From positions 1-64,000 of the forward strand of contig CAAEON010000047.1 in assembly GCA_900757615.1 (NCBI GenBank): a stretch of DNA of 64,000 nucleotides. Direction: 5' to 3'. The stretch is from an uncultured Collinsella sp. GTDB taxonomy: Bacteria; Actinomycetota; Coriobacteriia; Coriobacteriales; Coriobacteriaceae. The notes beneath the pieces are model-generated. The model was not told where the DNA came from, did not search any database, and saw only the letters and a program-made list of their open reading frames with translations. Below are positions 43,037 through 51,686 of this stretch, piece after piece (the stretch's first letter is position 1; the number at the start of each line of letters is the position of its first letter). The translations under genes were made by a program, and so were the position numbers.

Positions 43037-43771
43037 CTACTCGTGAACCGGGAACACGCTGGCGACGGAGTGAGTCTCCTCGTCGGTGCGCGGGTCGATG
43101 TACTTGGCAGCGTTCTCCCACTGACCATAGTGGCCCATAGCGCCAGCGATGGCCTCCTCGGGGGTCTTGCCGGCCTTGACGGCGTCGGTAAACTTGCCGA
43201 GGTTCAGGAACTCGAATGCGATGATCTCGTTCTTGTCGTTGAGAGCCATGCGAGTGACGTAGCCCTGAGCGAGCTCGAGGTAACGAGCGCCCTTGGCCTT
43301 GGTGCCGAACATGGTGCCGACCTGAGAGCGAAGGCCCTTGCCGAGGTCGTCGAGGGAGGCGCCCACGGGCAGACCGCCCTCGGAGAACGCGGTCTGGCTG
43401 CGGCCGTAAACGATCTGCAGGAAGATCTCGCGCATAGCAACGTTGATGGCGTCGCAGACGAGGTCGGTGTTGAGGGCCTCGAGGATGGTCTTACCGGGAA
43501 GGATCTCGGAAGCCATGGCGGCAGAGTGGGTCATGCCCGAGCAGCCGATGGTCTCAACGAGGGCCTCCTCGATGATGCCGTCCTTGACGTTCAGCGTGAG
43601 CTTGCAGGCGCCCTGCTGAGGTGCGCACCAACCCACACCGTGCGTAAGACCGGAGATGTCGGAAATCTCCTTAGCCTGGACCCACTTGCCCTCCTCGGGG
43701 ATGGGTGCGGGGCCGTGGTATGCACCCTTGGCAACGGGGCACATGTTCTCCACTTCCTGTGAGTACTGCAT
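43037..43771 (-). CDS. NifU-like Fe-S scaffold protein
   Basis: A 244-residue protein with a NifU/IscU-like N-terminal region. Cys residues at plausible ligand positions are C in THGVGWCAPQQGACK and in ETIGCSGMTHSAAMAS, the latter the family's G-C-x-x-x-x-A segment. It is longer than IscU (about 130), with an extra C-terminal helical half. ATG 43771 has GAGAGG upstream; the ORF open back to 43855 is not needed. First gene of the pair with GGGtGRT and separate from the suf operon, so the cell may use a second Fe-S route. Confidence 0.85.
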   Translation of the reverse strand: MQYSQEVENMCPVAKGAYHGPAPIPEEGKWVQAKEISDISGLTHGVGWCAPQQGACKLTLNVKDGIIEEALVETIGCSGMTHSAAMASEILPGKTILEALNTDLVCDAINVAMREIFLQIVYGRSQTAFSEGGLPVGASLDDLGKGLRSQVGTMFGTKAKGARYLELAQGYVTRMALNDKNEIIAFEFLNLGKFTDAVKAGKTPEEAIAGAMGHYGQWENAAKYIDPRTDEETHSVASVFPVHE

Positions 43772-44112
43772 GCCTCTCCTCTCTATCGTGTTGGCGTCCC
43801 GTCTGGGGGTCGTGGCTGGCGATTGCCGGGCGACCCTTCGAAAGGGACATGACATGCAGCCCCTATAATACCGCGAAATGCACGGAATATTCGGCGAACG
43901 GCTCAGTTTTCGTAGCGAGAAGTCCGGAAGTTTTAATTGAAACGGTTTAACTCTATGTTCTGTGGTCGTGAACTTCCGTAGAGGGGGTCCGATTTTGGTA
44001 AGATTTTGGTCAGCTCTTGTAAGCGTTGCATGGGTTGACCTGTTGCAACGGTGCCGTTCACCGCCCGTTTACTGCCTTTGGCCGCGCGAGTGTATTGTTT
44101 TGCGTGAGTGTT
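43772..44112. other. Divergent region between NifU-like and transposase genes
   Basis: TATTAT at 43865-43870 (minus strand) is a good -10 candidate for the NifU-like operon, without an obvious -35. The middle part holds no gene I recognise. Confidence 0.35.
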
Positions 44113-44141
44113 TTGATGGCACGCTTCAATCGTGCTGTATT
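44113..44141 (+). promoter_or_regulatory. Candidate promoter of the HUH transposase gene
   Basis: TTGATG and TGTATT with a 17-bp spacer, about 34 bp ahead of the start codon. Confidence 0.45.
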
Positions 44142-44174
44142 GGATGGCAAGCAGATCCCGGCGAAGGGAGCGCC

Positions 44175-44987
44175 ATGCAGCGCGTTTGGAGAACGGTTAC
44201 TGGCTTTTACTATGTCTGTGCCCGCGGTACGGACAAGCAGCTCATCTTTGAGGGCGATGAAGACCGGTGGGAGTTTTTGGAGCTGATGCGCGACTGCTGC
44301 CGCGAGGCGGGCGTGACGGTTATCGCCTGGTGCCTTATGGGTAATCACGTGCATTTGGTGCTTGCAGATTACGAGGACAGGATGAGCGCGGCGATGCACC
44401 GGCTGCTTTTGACGTACGCGCGGCGGTTCAATAAACGCACGGGGCGCACAGGCCATCTGTTCCAGAACCGTTTTGACCGGCGCTCGCTCGATACCGACTG
44501 GCAGGTGATGGAGGCTATTCGCTCCGTACACGCCGATCCACAGGAGGCGGGCGTTAGCCTAATCGAGCGTTATCCCTGGAGCAGCTTTGCGGAGCATTTG
44601 TGCGCTTACGACGGTGACGCGGCTGATGTCGCGAGGGGATTTTCTGATCCTTCTTGCGTGCTTGAGCTTTTTGGTTCTGCCGAGGGCTTTATTACCCATT
44701 CGCTGTCGACGCCCGACGGCGGCGAGCCAGCGCTGGGCGATATGAAAGAGACGGAGTGGGAACGCCACGCCTTTGCCGACAAGTTGGCGAAGCGCCTCGG
44801 GGTTCCGCTCAACGGGGTTAAAGCTGCACCGCCGGCGCAGCGCGATACCGTTATTGTTGGATTGAACAATGCCGGTTTTACGGTGCGTCAGATTGAGCGG
44901 TATACCGGGATTGGCAAAAGTACCGTCTCTCGTATCGTGCGCGCCCGCGCGCGAACGGCGATGAGGGCTGGCGGAAACGTGATGTAG
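44175..44987 (+). CDS. REP-associated-type HUH (Y1) transposase-like protein
   Basis: A 270-residue protein of the RAYT/Y1 transposase family, related to IS200 TnpA; RAYTs are tied to the spread of palindromic REP sequences. The HUH motif is in GNHVHLVL (H58, H60), and the family's YPWSSF block follows at about residue 130. Where RAYTs carry the catalytic Tyr (R-Y-I-x-x-N-P-V-x-A-G), this protein reads RSVHADPQEAG, with Ser117, so the nucleophile seems missing. The C-terminus (about 230-260) is a helix-turn-helix (TVRQIERYTGIGKSTVSRIV). It is a single gene without flanking inverted repeats. Confidence 0.82.
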   Translation: MQRVWRTVTGFYYVCARGTDKQLIFEGDEDRWEFLELMRDCCREAGVTVIAWCLMGNHVHLVLADYEDRMSAAMHRLLLTYARRFNKRTGRTGHLFQNRFDRRSLDTDWQVMEAIRSVHADPQEAGVSLIERYPWSSFAEHLCAYDGDAADVARGFSDPSCVLELFGSAEGFITHSLSTPDGGEPALGDMKETEWERHAFADKLAKRLGVPLNGVKAAPPAQRDTVIVGLNNAGFTVRQIERYTGIGKSTVSRIVRARARTAMRAGGNVM

Positions 44988-45590
44988 GGTCGCCTGTTCA
45001 CCGCAGCTGGGGTCGTCCATACGCCGCAACCAGCGTTCAAAAGCTTGGTACGGTAACTGCACTTCTTAATATGCATGGAACAATCGCCATCTTGCATAAA
45101 ATAACGGCTCAGTCCGGATTTGCCCGTGCCTACCCCCGTCTGCGCCGTGCAATAAACCGAGTTTTCAACATCGTGGTGCTGTCGGCACCGCCGCAATCTT
45201 GCAACATGCGGGTCCCGAAGCTATTGATTCCCGCCGTTGCGCCCCCGAAGCACGTGCCTGCGTCCTGTCAGACCGCGATGCTTGTTCTAAAACACAATAT
45301 ATGCGCCTAAAGACGTTGATTAATGCTTTCGATGCGTATACACACAGCTTGGCGTGCTGAATACTCGCAAAAATGCACGCCGCTCCCTATGGGACCCGTC
45401 TGCGGCAGGCGCGAAGCGAGTCGGAGCTTCGCAGAACGGGGCTTGGCGCATTGCTTGGCGGGCCCGGGGCCCTGCCGCAGGCCTTTGGTGCTGTGGAAAA
45501 CGCCCGTGTTCGCGTCTGGCTGTGTGGCAAATGTCAGACGGGGCGCCGGACGCGCGGACTTTGTGCGTTCGCGCTCATTAGGTAAAAACA
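44988..45590. other. 600-bp gap without a recognised gene
   Basis: Several overlapping open frames (up to about 100 codons, both strands) exist from 45307 to 45618, but none has a good start site or a recognisable family. Positions 45400-45484 carry a long-range inverted repeat (CTGCGGCAGG with CCTGCCGCAG) enclosing smaller stems (GCGAAGC/GCTTCGC). This may be a structured RNA or a decayed gene. Confidence 0.3.
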
Positions 45591-45613
45591 GAGCCGCCCG
45601 TATCGGGCGGCTC
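45591..45613 (-). terminator. Terminator of the suf operon
   Basis: GAGCCGCCCG-TAT-CGGGCGGCTC, followed on the minus strand by TGTTTTT. Confidence 0.85.
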
Positions 45614-45645
45614 GGCAATCAATAACCTTGGATTTGGGGCATACG

Positions 45646-46080
45646 CTACTGGTTTGTTTGCCCCTCGAGCATGCCGTCGAGGGTGCGCCAGGCGAGCTCG
45701 GCGCACTTGACGCGGGCGGGCATGTGCGAGATGTCCTGGAGCTGGGCGGCCTCGTCTAGGTCTTCCAGGTCCTCCTCGGAGAGCTGCTCGCCGCGGATCA
45801 TGGCGAGGAATAGCCCTGCCAGTCGGCGTGCTTCCTCGACCGTCTCGCCGGTGATGAGGTCGGCCATGATGTCGGCGCTGGCCTGGCTGATGGCGCAGCC
45901 GTGGCCGGTAAAGGATGCCTCCTCGATCACGTTGTTCTCGACACGCAGCTGCAAGGTGAGTTCATCGCCGCAGCTGGGGTTGATGCCGTCGTGCTCGTGC
46001 GTGGGGGCGTCCATCTCGTACTTGTAGTCGGGGTGCGAGTTGTGCTCCATAAACGTGGTGGAGGTGTAGAGGTTACCCAT
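45646..46080 (-). CDS. sufU: SufU-type Fe-S assembly / sulfur-transfer protein
   Basis: A 144-residue SufU protein. In Gram-positive bacteria SufU accepts persulfide sulfur from SufS using a zinc site. The ligands are visible: Cys in NPSCGDELTL with the nearby Asp, Cys in FTGHGCAISQASADIM, and Cys in PARVKCAELAWRTL. The start ATG 46080 overlaps the sufS stop (ATGGGTAA, 8 bp), which shows translational coupling. Last gene of the sufCBDSU operon. Confidence 0.92.
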   Translation of the reverse strand: MGNLYTSTTFMEHNSHPDYKYEMDAPTHEHDGINPSCGDELTLQLRVENNVIEEASFTGHGCAISQASADIMADLITGETVEEARRLAGLFLAMIRGEQLSEEDLEDLDEAAQLQDISHMPARVKCAELAWRTLDGMLEGQTNQ

Positions 46081-47398
46081 TGAACATGCTCCAAACGTGA
46101 TGTAGGCCGGCGATGAATTTGTCGATGTCGGCCTTGTCGTTGTAGAAGGCCACGCTGGCGCGGCAGCAGGCAAGGTTCTCGACGCCCAGCCAGGTGAGCA
46201 GCGGCTGCGCGCAGTGGTGACCGGCGCGGATGCAGACGCCGTCCATGTCCATGATGCTCGCGACATCGTGGGGGTGGATGCCTCGCACGTTAAAGCTGAC
46301 GACGCCGTGGTGGTTGTCCCAGTAGATGGAGCCGATGATCTGGACAAAGTCGAGCTGCATGAGCTCGCCCATCAGGTAGTGAACGAGTGCCTGCTCGCGG
46401 GCCTGGATGTTTTCATAGCCCACCGTGTTGACCAGGTAATCAAGCGCCGCACCTGTGGCAAAGATTCCGGCGGCGTCCTGCGTGCCGGCCTCGAACTTTT
46501 CGGGGACGGGCGCCCAGACGGCGTCCTGCTCGGTGACCGAGTCGATCATCTCGCCGCCGGTAAGCATGGGCGGCATGGCGTTGAGCAGGTCCATCTTGCC
46601 CCACAGCACGCCGATGCCCATGGGGCCCATGGCCTTATGGGCGCTAAAGGCAAAGAAGTCGGCGCCCAGGTCGGCCACGTTGACCGGCATGTGCGGCAGC
46701 GACTGCGCTCCGTCGACGACCAGATAGCCGCCATACTTGTGCACGAGCTTGCCGAGGTTCTTGACCGGATTCTCGACGCCCAGAACGTTAGAGACCTGAC
46801 CCACGGCCAGGATCTTAGTCTTGGGGCCCACCTTGGCCAGAACCTCCTCGGTGGTGAGTTGGCCGGTCTTGGTGGGATAGAGGTAGACGAGCTTGGCGCC
46901 GGTCTCGCGGCAGACCTGCTGCCACGGGATCAGGTTGGAGTGATGCTCCATGATGGTGATGACGACCTCGTCACCGGGCTCGAGCACCGTGGGCGCAAAG
47001 CTCTTGGCGACCAGGTTGAGCGACTCGCTCGTGTTGCGGGTGAAGACGATCTCGTTGGCCTGGGAAGCGCCGATGAGGTCGGCGATCTGCTGACGCACTT
47101 TCGCGATAGCCTCGGTGGCCTCGACGGACAGCGAGTACAGGCCGCGCAGGGGGTTGGCGTTCATGCGCTGGTAGAAGTCGCGCTCGGCGTCGAGCACGCA
47201 GGCGGGGCGCTGCGCGGTGGCGGCACTATCGAGGAAGGCGATCTCGGGGTGTTGCTGGAACAGCGGGAACTGCGCCTTGTAGGGGTTGGTCTCGATGTCC
47301 ACGGTGGGCCAGCCGCGCGACGCCTCGTCGCTGGCGTCGAGTTCCATAGGCTCGGGGGCGGTGCAGGTATCGCATTTAACGTGCTCGGTATCGATCAT
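46073..47398 (-). CDS. sufS: Cysteine desulfurase SufS
   Basis: PLP enzyme that takes sulfur from cysteine to supply Fe-S cluster assembly. The 441-residue protein has the PLP lysine in FAFSAHKAMGPMGIG and the persulfide-forming Cys in CIRAGHHCAQPLL, as in group II desulfurases. It carries an N-terminal extension of about 35 residues with a CDTC pair before the standard SufS start (AQFPLFQQHPEIAFLDSAAT); a role for this pair, for example in metal binding, is open. ATG 47398 overlaps the sufD stop as ATGA. Confidence 0.93.
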   Translation of the reverse strand: MIDTEHVKCDTCTAPEPMELDASDEASRGWPTVDIETNPYKAQFPLFQQHPEIAFLDSAATAQRPACVLDAERDFYQRMNANPLRGLYSLSVEATEAIAKVRQQIADLIGASQANEIVFTRNTSESLNLVAKSFAPTVLEPGDEVVITIMEHHSNLIPWQQVCRETGAKLVYLYPTKTGQLTTEEVLAKVGPKTKILAVGQVSNVLGVENPVKNLGKLVHKYGGYLVVDGAQSLPHMPVNVADLGADFFAFSAHKAMGPMGIGVLWGKMDLLNAMPPMLTGGEMIDSVTEQDAVWAPVPEKFEAGTQDAAGIFATGAALDYLVNTVGYENIQAREQALVHYLMGELMQLDFVQIIGSIYWDNHHGVVSFNVRGIHPHDVASIMDMDGVCIRAGHHCAQPLLTWLGVENLACCRASVAFYNDKADIDKFIAGLHHVWSMFNG

Positions 47399-48666
47399 GC
47401 GAGCTCCTCCTCAAAGTTGTCGATCAGGTTGTTGCCCAAGCGGACGACGGCGGCGCGGGTGCGCTCGTCGCTGGCGGAAAGCGCGGCGTCCTCCAGCTTG
47501 GCGCGGATGAACAGGTCCTCGGCCGCGTTTTGGTCAAGGCCGCGGCAGGCGAGGTAGAACAGCTGCTCGTCGCGGACGTGACCGATCGTGGCGCCGTGGT
47601 TGCCGGCGACGTCGTCCTCGTCGCAGAGGATGACGGGAACGGTCTTGTTGTCGACGCCCTTGTTAGCCAGAAGCACCGTCTCGCGCTCGGTGCCGGTTGC
47701 ACCCTTGCAGCCGTGCACGAGGTCGATGGTGCCGCGGTAGACCTTCTTGGACGTGCCGGTCAGCACGCCGTTGGCGTCGATCTCGCACTCGGTCTTGCGA
47801 CCGCGGTGGCGCAGCTCGTAGTTAAAGTCGCGCACCTGCTCGCGGGCACCCAGGTAATCGGTATCGATCGTCACCTTGGCGGTGTCGCCCAGCAGGTCGC
47901 CGGCAAGGCCGGTGGCGCTGGCGCCGGCGCCCAGCACGGTGTGCTGAACGTTGATGCGCGCGCCCTCGTCCAGGAACAGGCCGGTGTCATCGAGCGCGAT
48001 CCAGCTGTCGTCGAGCGTCTGCGTGCAGGTCACGTTGACGGTGGCATACTCGTGGGCACACACGCGCAGCACGGAACCCACGATGCCCTCGCCGGTAACG
48101 GGGGAATCCAGGGCGATCTGCAAGTCGAGCGTTGCCTGCGGGCGGGCGACGACATCGATGGCGGCAATCGCAGCCGCTGCGTCGACGCCACTCACGCGCA
48201 CGGTAGCCGTGGCGTGCTGGTAGGCGGACACATCGATGACGATGCGCTTGGCAGCGTGCTCGGCCAAGTAGGCGTAGGCAGCCTTGCCCATGCCGGTCTC
48301 GAAGGCCTCGGCAGGGGAGAGCTCCTCCTCCAGCTTAATGGCACCGGCCTGGTAGACGGAGGTGGCGGGCACGTCGAGCTCGGTCTCGGGCGTGATGCGG
48401 GCGCGGTCGGCAGCGTCGCCGGGGGCGGAGGTGCGGCGCTCGGGGAAGCGCTCGGCCATGGCTTCCATGGCGGCGTCGAAGGCGTCGGCCGAGCCGGCAA
48501 ACTGCTCGTCCAGGCCCTCGACTTCAACGGCCTCGGCGGGTGCGGCGGCAAGCTCGTTCGAAAGCTCGAGCTTGGTCTGGTTCATCTTGAGCCAGCCCCA
48601 AGTGGCGGCAGGCATCGCATTAACCTGCTCGAGCGTGGTAGCAGCGGTGTTCGTGGTCTGTTTCAT
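47395..48666 (-). CDS. sufD: SufD, SufBCD scaffold subunit
   Basis: Partner of SufB and SufC in the Fe-S scaffold complex. The 423-residue protein has a poorly conserved N-terminal half and the beta-helix core with GATIGHVRDEQLFYLACRGL followed by the helical end, the counterpart of the same region in SufB. The start ATG 48666 shares its A with the sufB stop TAA (TAATG). The long frame reaching upstream to 49209 is a shadow inside sufB. Confidence 0.9.
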   Translation of the reverse strand: MKQTTNTAATTLEQVNAMPAATWGWLKMNQTKLELSNELAAAPAEAVEVEGLDEQFAGSADAFDAAMEAMAERFPERRTSAPGDAADRARITPETELDVPATSVYQAGAIKLEEELSPAEAFETGMGKAAYAYLAEHAAKRIVIDVSAYQHATATVRVSGVDAAAAIAAIDVVARPQATLDLQIALDSPVTGEGIVGSVLRVCAHEYATVNVTCTQTLDDSWIALDDTGLFLDEGARINVQHTVLGAGASATGLAGDLLGDTAKVTIDTDYLGAREQVRDFNYELRHRGRKTECEIDANGVLTGTSKKVYRGTIDLVHGCKGATGTERETVLLANKGVDNKTVPVILCDEDDVAGNHGATIGHVRDEQLFYLACRGLDQNAAEDLFIRAKLEDAALSASDERTRAAVVRLGNNLIDNFEEELA

Positions 48667-50078
48667 TATCCGATCGCTCCTTCCATCTCGAGCTTGATCA
48701 GGTTGTTCATCTCGACGGCGTACTCCAGCGGCAGCTCCTTGGAGACCGGGTTGGCAAAGCCGTTGACGATCATAGTGCGGGCCTCTTCCTCCGAGATGCC
48801 GCGGCTCATCAGGTAGAACACCTTGTCGTCGCCGATGCGGCCGATGGTGGCCTCGTGGCCGATGTCGACGTTCTTGGCGCGGATGTCCATGGCCGGAATA
48901 GTGTCGGAGCGGCTCTGGTCGTCGAGCATCAGTGACTGGCAGCTCACGGTTGCCTTGGAACCCTCGGCCTTGGGTGTGGCCACGATGGAGCTGCGGAAGG
49001 TCTGGATGCCGCCGCTCTTGGAGATGCCCTTGGTCTCGACGGTCGCCGAGGTCTCGGGGGCGTTGAGCACGACCTTGCAGCCGGTGTCGAGGTTCTGCCC
49101 GGCGCCGGCAAAGGTGATGCCGGTAAAGCTCGAGCGGGCGCGGCGGCCGTTGAGCACGCTCATGGGGTAGAGGTAGCCCACGTGGCTGCCGAAGGAGCCG
49201 CTGATCCACTCGATGTCGCCGTCCTCGTCCACGCGCGCACGCTTGGTGTTGAGGTTGTACATATTCTTGGACCAGTTCTCGATGGTCGAGTAGCGCAGGT
49301 GCGCACGCTTGCCCACAAAGAGCTCGACGGCGCCGGCGTGGAGGTTGGCCACGTTGTACTTGGGCGCGGAGCAGCCCTCGATAAAGTGCAGGTCGGCATC
49401 GTCCTCGACGATGATGAGCGTGTGCTCAAACTGGCCGGCGCCCTTGGCGTTAAGGCGGAAGTAGCTCTGCAGCGGAAAATCGAGCTTGGTGCCGCGGGGC
49501 ACGTAGACAAACGAGCCGCCCGACCACACGGCACCGTGCAGGGCCGCAAACTTGTGATCGGTGGGCGGGATAAGCGTCATAAACTTCTCGTGGATGAGCG
49601 GCTCCCACTGCGGATCGTGCAGGGCCTCCTCGATGCCGGAGTAGACGATACCCATCTTGGACGCCGTGTCCTGCATGTTGTGGTAGACCAGCTCGGAGTC
49701 GTACTGCGCGCCGACGCCTGCCAGGTAGCTGCGCTCGGCCTCGGGGATGCCCAGGCGCTCAAAGGTGTTCTTGATGTCGTCGGGCACCGACTCCCAGTCG
49801 TGCTTTTGGTCGGTGTTGGGCTTGACGTAGGTGACGATGTTGTCCATGTCCAGGCCCTCGATGGAGGGGCCCCACGTCGGATCGGGGAAACGGTTGAAGA
49901 TCTCGAGGGACTTGAGGCGCAGGTCGAGCATCCACTGCGGCTCGTCCTTCTTGGCGCTGATCTCGCGCACGATGTCGGGCGTGATGCCGGCGTCGAGACG
50001 CTCGAATCCCTCCTCGCCATAGGTGAAGTCGTAGAGGCTGCGGTCGATGTCCGCGACCTCGGTGCGGTTCTTGGTCAT
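48666..50078 (-). CDS. sufB: SufB, SufBCD scaffold subunit
   Basis: Core scaffold on which Fe-S clusters are built by SufBCD. The 470-residue protein is highly conserved: GAVWSGGSFVYVPRGTKLDF, FIEGCSAPKYNVANLHAG with the Cys of the sulfur route, IENWSKNMYNLNTKRA, and GHEATIGRIGDDKVFYLMSRG near the C-terminus. 12 bp separate it from sufC. Position in the operon and length are as expected. Confidence 0.95.
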   Translation of the reverse strand: MTKNRTEVADIDRSLYDFTYGEEGFERLDAGITPDIVREISAKKDEPQWMLDLRLKSLEIFNRFPDPTWGPSIEGLDMDNIVTYVKPNTDQKHDWESVPDDIKNTFERLGIPEAERSYLAGVGAQYDSELVYHNMQDTASKMGIVYSGIEEALHDPQWEPLIHEKFMTLIPPTDHKFAALHGAVWSGGSFVYVPRGTKLDFPLQSYFRLNAKGAGQFEHTLIIVEDDADLHFIEGCSAPKYNVANLHAGAVELFVGKRAHLRYSTIENWSKNMYNLNTKRARVDEDGDIEWISGSFGSHVGYLYPMSVLNGRRARSSFTGITFAGAGQNLDTGCKVVLNAPETSATVETKGISKSGGIQTFRSSIVATPKAEGSKATVSCQSLMLDDQSRSDTIPAMDIRAKNVDIGHEATIGRIGDDKVFYLMSRGISEEEARTMIVNGFANPVSKELPLEYAVEMNNLIKLEMEGAIG

Positions 50079-50090
50079 TGCGTCGCCCCT

Positions 50091-50891
50091 TTACGCCTGC
50101 TGCTCGGCAGCGGCGGACTCGGCCTGGGCGCGCTGCTCGGCGGCCTCGCGCTCGAATGTCTCAAAGCCGTTCTTGTCGATCCAGGGGATGAGCGAGGCGT
50201 CGTCCTCGCGCACGATGTGGCCCTTCACCATAACGTGGACACGGTCGACATCCAAGTGCTCCAGGATGCGCGTGTTGTGCGTGATGATGAGCATGGAGCC
50301 GTCGCAGCTCTTGCGGTAGGCGTCCATGCCGTGGCTGACGGTGGACAGAGCGTCGACATCCAGACCCGAGTCGGTCTCGTCCAGAATGGCGAGCTTGGGC
50401 TGCAGCAGCAGAAGCTGGAGCATCTCGACCTTCTTCTTCTCGCCGCCCGAGAAACCCACGCCCAGCTCGCGGTTGAGATAGGCGGTATCCATGTTGAGCT
50501 CGGCCGCGAGCTCCTTGACGCGGCGGCGGAACTCCTTACCCTTCATCTCCAGGCCGGGGCGGCCGGCGATGCTGGCGCGCAAAAAGCTCGACAGCGGCAC
50601 GCCAGGGATCTCGACCGGTGCCTGGAAGCTCAGGAACAGGCCGGCGCGCGAGCGCTTGTCGGTGGTGAGCTCGGTGATGTCCTGGCCGTCAAAGACGATA
50701 CGGCCGTCGTTGACCGTGTAGACGGGGTCGCCCATGACCAGGTGGCCGAGGGTGGACTTGCCGGCGCCGTTGGGGCCCATCAGCACGTGGGTCTCGCCGG
50801 CGGCGACGTTGAGGTTGACATTGTGGAGGATGGTCTTCTCGTCCACGGAGGCGGTGAGACCTTCGATGGAAAGCAGCGGATTTGCGCTCAT
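50091..50891 (-). CDS. sufC: SufC ATPase
   Basis: ABC-type ATPase of the SufBCD complex, which drives cluster assembly without transporting anything. The 266-residue protein has Walker A GPNGAGKST, the signature VGFSGGEKKKVEMLQ, Walker B LAILDETDSGLD and the switch His in LIITHNTRI. ATG 50891 is preceded by GAGAGGGA; an ORF start at 50921 is less likely. First gene of the operon, with the promoter at 50956-50983. Confidence 0.95.
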   Translation of the reverse strand: MSANPLLSIEGLTASVDEKTILHNVNLNVAAGETHVLMGPNGAGKSTLGHLVMGDPVYTVNDGRIVFDGQDITELTTDKRSRAGLFLSFQAPVEIPGVPLSSFLRASIAGRPGLEMKGKEFRRRVKELAAELNMDTAYLNRELGVGFSGGEKKKVEMLQLLLLQPKLAILDETDSGLDVDALSTVSHGMDAYRKSCDGSMLIITHNTRILEHLDVDRVHVMVKGHIVREDDASLIPWIDKNGFETFEREAAEQRAQAESAAAEQQA

Positions 50892-50955
50892 GCTGTCCCT
50901 CTCTGTATATGGTGTACTCATAGGTGTACTAAACCCTAGGAATCTTCTCGGAATA

Positions 50956-50983
50956 AAGTTACTATGGGTTCGGCGTTAGTCAA
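50956..50983 (-). promoter_or_regulatory. Promoter of the suf operon
   Basis: On the minus strand TTGACT and TAACTT with a 16-bp spacer, about 60 bp before sufC. It is within 40-110 bp of the palindromic operators at 51022-51094. Confidence 0.6.
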
Positions 50984-51021
50984 GGGAAAACCCGACTAAT
51001 CCACTCGACTTTTCAAATTCT

Positions 51022-51050
51022 GGGACAAAATAACCTGTTGTGTTTGTCCC
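51022..51050. promoter_or_regulatory. Operator palindrome 1 (suf/rrf2)
   Basis: A 29-bp site: GGGACAAA at one end, TTTGTCCC at the other, with AACCTGTTGTG between. The second copy is 44 bp downstream, start to start, i.e. four helical turns. Confidence 0.65.
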
Positions 51051-51065
51051 ACTTACTTAAGATTT

Positions 51066-51094
51066 GGGACAAACAAACCTGGTTATGTTGTCCC
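51066..51094. promoter_or_regulatory. Operator palindrome 2 (suf/rrf2)
   Basis: A 29-bp site with GGGACAA and TTGTCCC ends and AACCTGGTTATG between, 22 bp ahead of the Rrf2 gene start. It would block that promoter or leader when occupied. Confidence 0.65.
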
Positions 51095-51115
51095 AGATGC
51101 GATGGGAGGGTAGGT

Positions 51116-51547
51116 ATGCTCATTTCTTCTAAGGGCCGCTATGCCCTCCGACTGATGATCTATATCGCAGCGCTGGGCGACGCCGAGGGCAAGATCGCTC
51201 TGCGCGAGGTCGCCGACCGCGAGCGTATCTCGCAAAAGTATCTGGAGCAGCTGGTTCGTCCGCTCATGAAGGCGGGCCTACTTAAGAGCGTGCGCGGCAA
51301 GGGCGGCGGCTACATGATGGCCAAGGACCCGGCCGAGGTGCGTGCCGGCGACATCCTGCGCGCCGTCGAAGGCAGCACGGCTCCGGTGGCGTGCGATGGC
51401 ATCGACAACAGCTGCGCCCGCAGCGATCTTTGCTCGACCGTCAAATTCTGGCGCGGTCTGGACGACGTGATCGAAAAGTACGTCGACGGCGTGACGTTGG
51501 CCGACCTTGCTGCCGTCCCCGAGATCAACTTCGACATTAAGCTGTAG
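51116..51547 (+). CDS. Rrf2-family regulator, probably the suf regulator
   Basis: A 143-residue Rrf2/IscR-type repressor. The winged helix is KGRYALRLMIYIAALG to KYLEQLVRPLMKAGLLKSVRG, with the family's RGKGGGYMMA wing. Three Cys in ACDGIDNSCARSDLC match the Fe-S-binding cluster loop of IscR/SufR-like proteins, so it likely senses Fe-S status. It is divergent from sufCBDSU, with two palindromes between, strongly suggesting that it controls both sides. GGGAGGGTAGGT precedes the ATG. Confidence 0.9.
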   Translation: MLISSKGRYALRLMIYIAALGDAEGKIALREVADRERISQKYLEQLVRPLMKAGLLKSVRGKGGGYMMAKDPAEVRAGDILRAVEGSTAPVACDGIDNSCARSDLCSTVKFWRGLDDVIEKYVDGVTLADLAAVPEINFDIKL

Positions 51548-51686
51548 GTTGAGCGCATTTCCTTACGATTTCGCGGAGGGTTGTTGCCGTTTACCGAGGG
51601 GTTGTTGTGCAACAACGGGCGAGCTGCAATACTTAACTCTATCTTTGCAAACCGCACTTTAACTACACCAATGCAGGGAGGATCTT

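Noticed and set aside
45307..45618. Small genes on either strand in the gap behind the transposase gene
   Set aside because: Several mutually overlapping frames exist with no ribosome site and no family likeness; the structured repeat at 45400-45484 explains the open frames poorly as coding.
48667..49209. N-terminal extension of SufD reaching into sufB
   Set aside because: The extension is an out-of-frame reading of sufB; the TAATG junction at 48666 gives the natural sufD start.
46214..50939. Long plus-strand ORFs across the suf operon
   Set aside because: Shadows in the complementary frames of sufS, sufD, sufB and sufC, with no ribosome sites and no recognisable protein.
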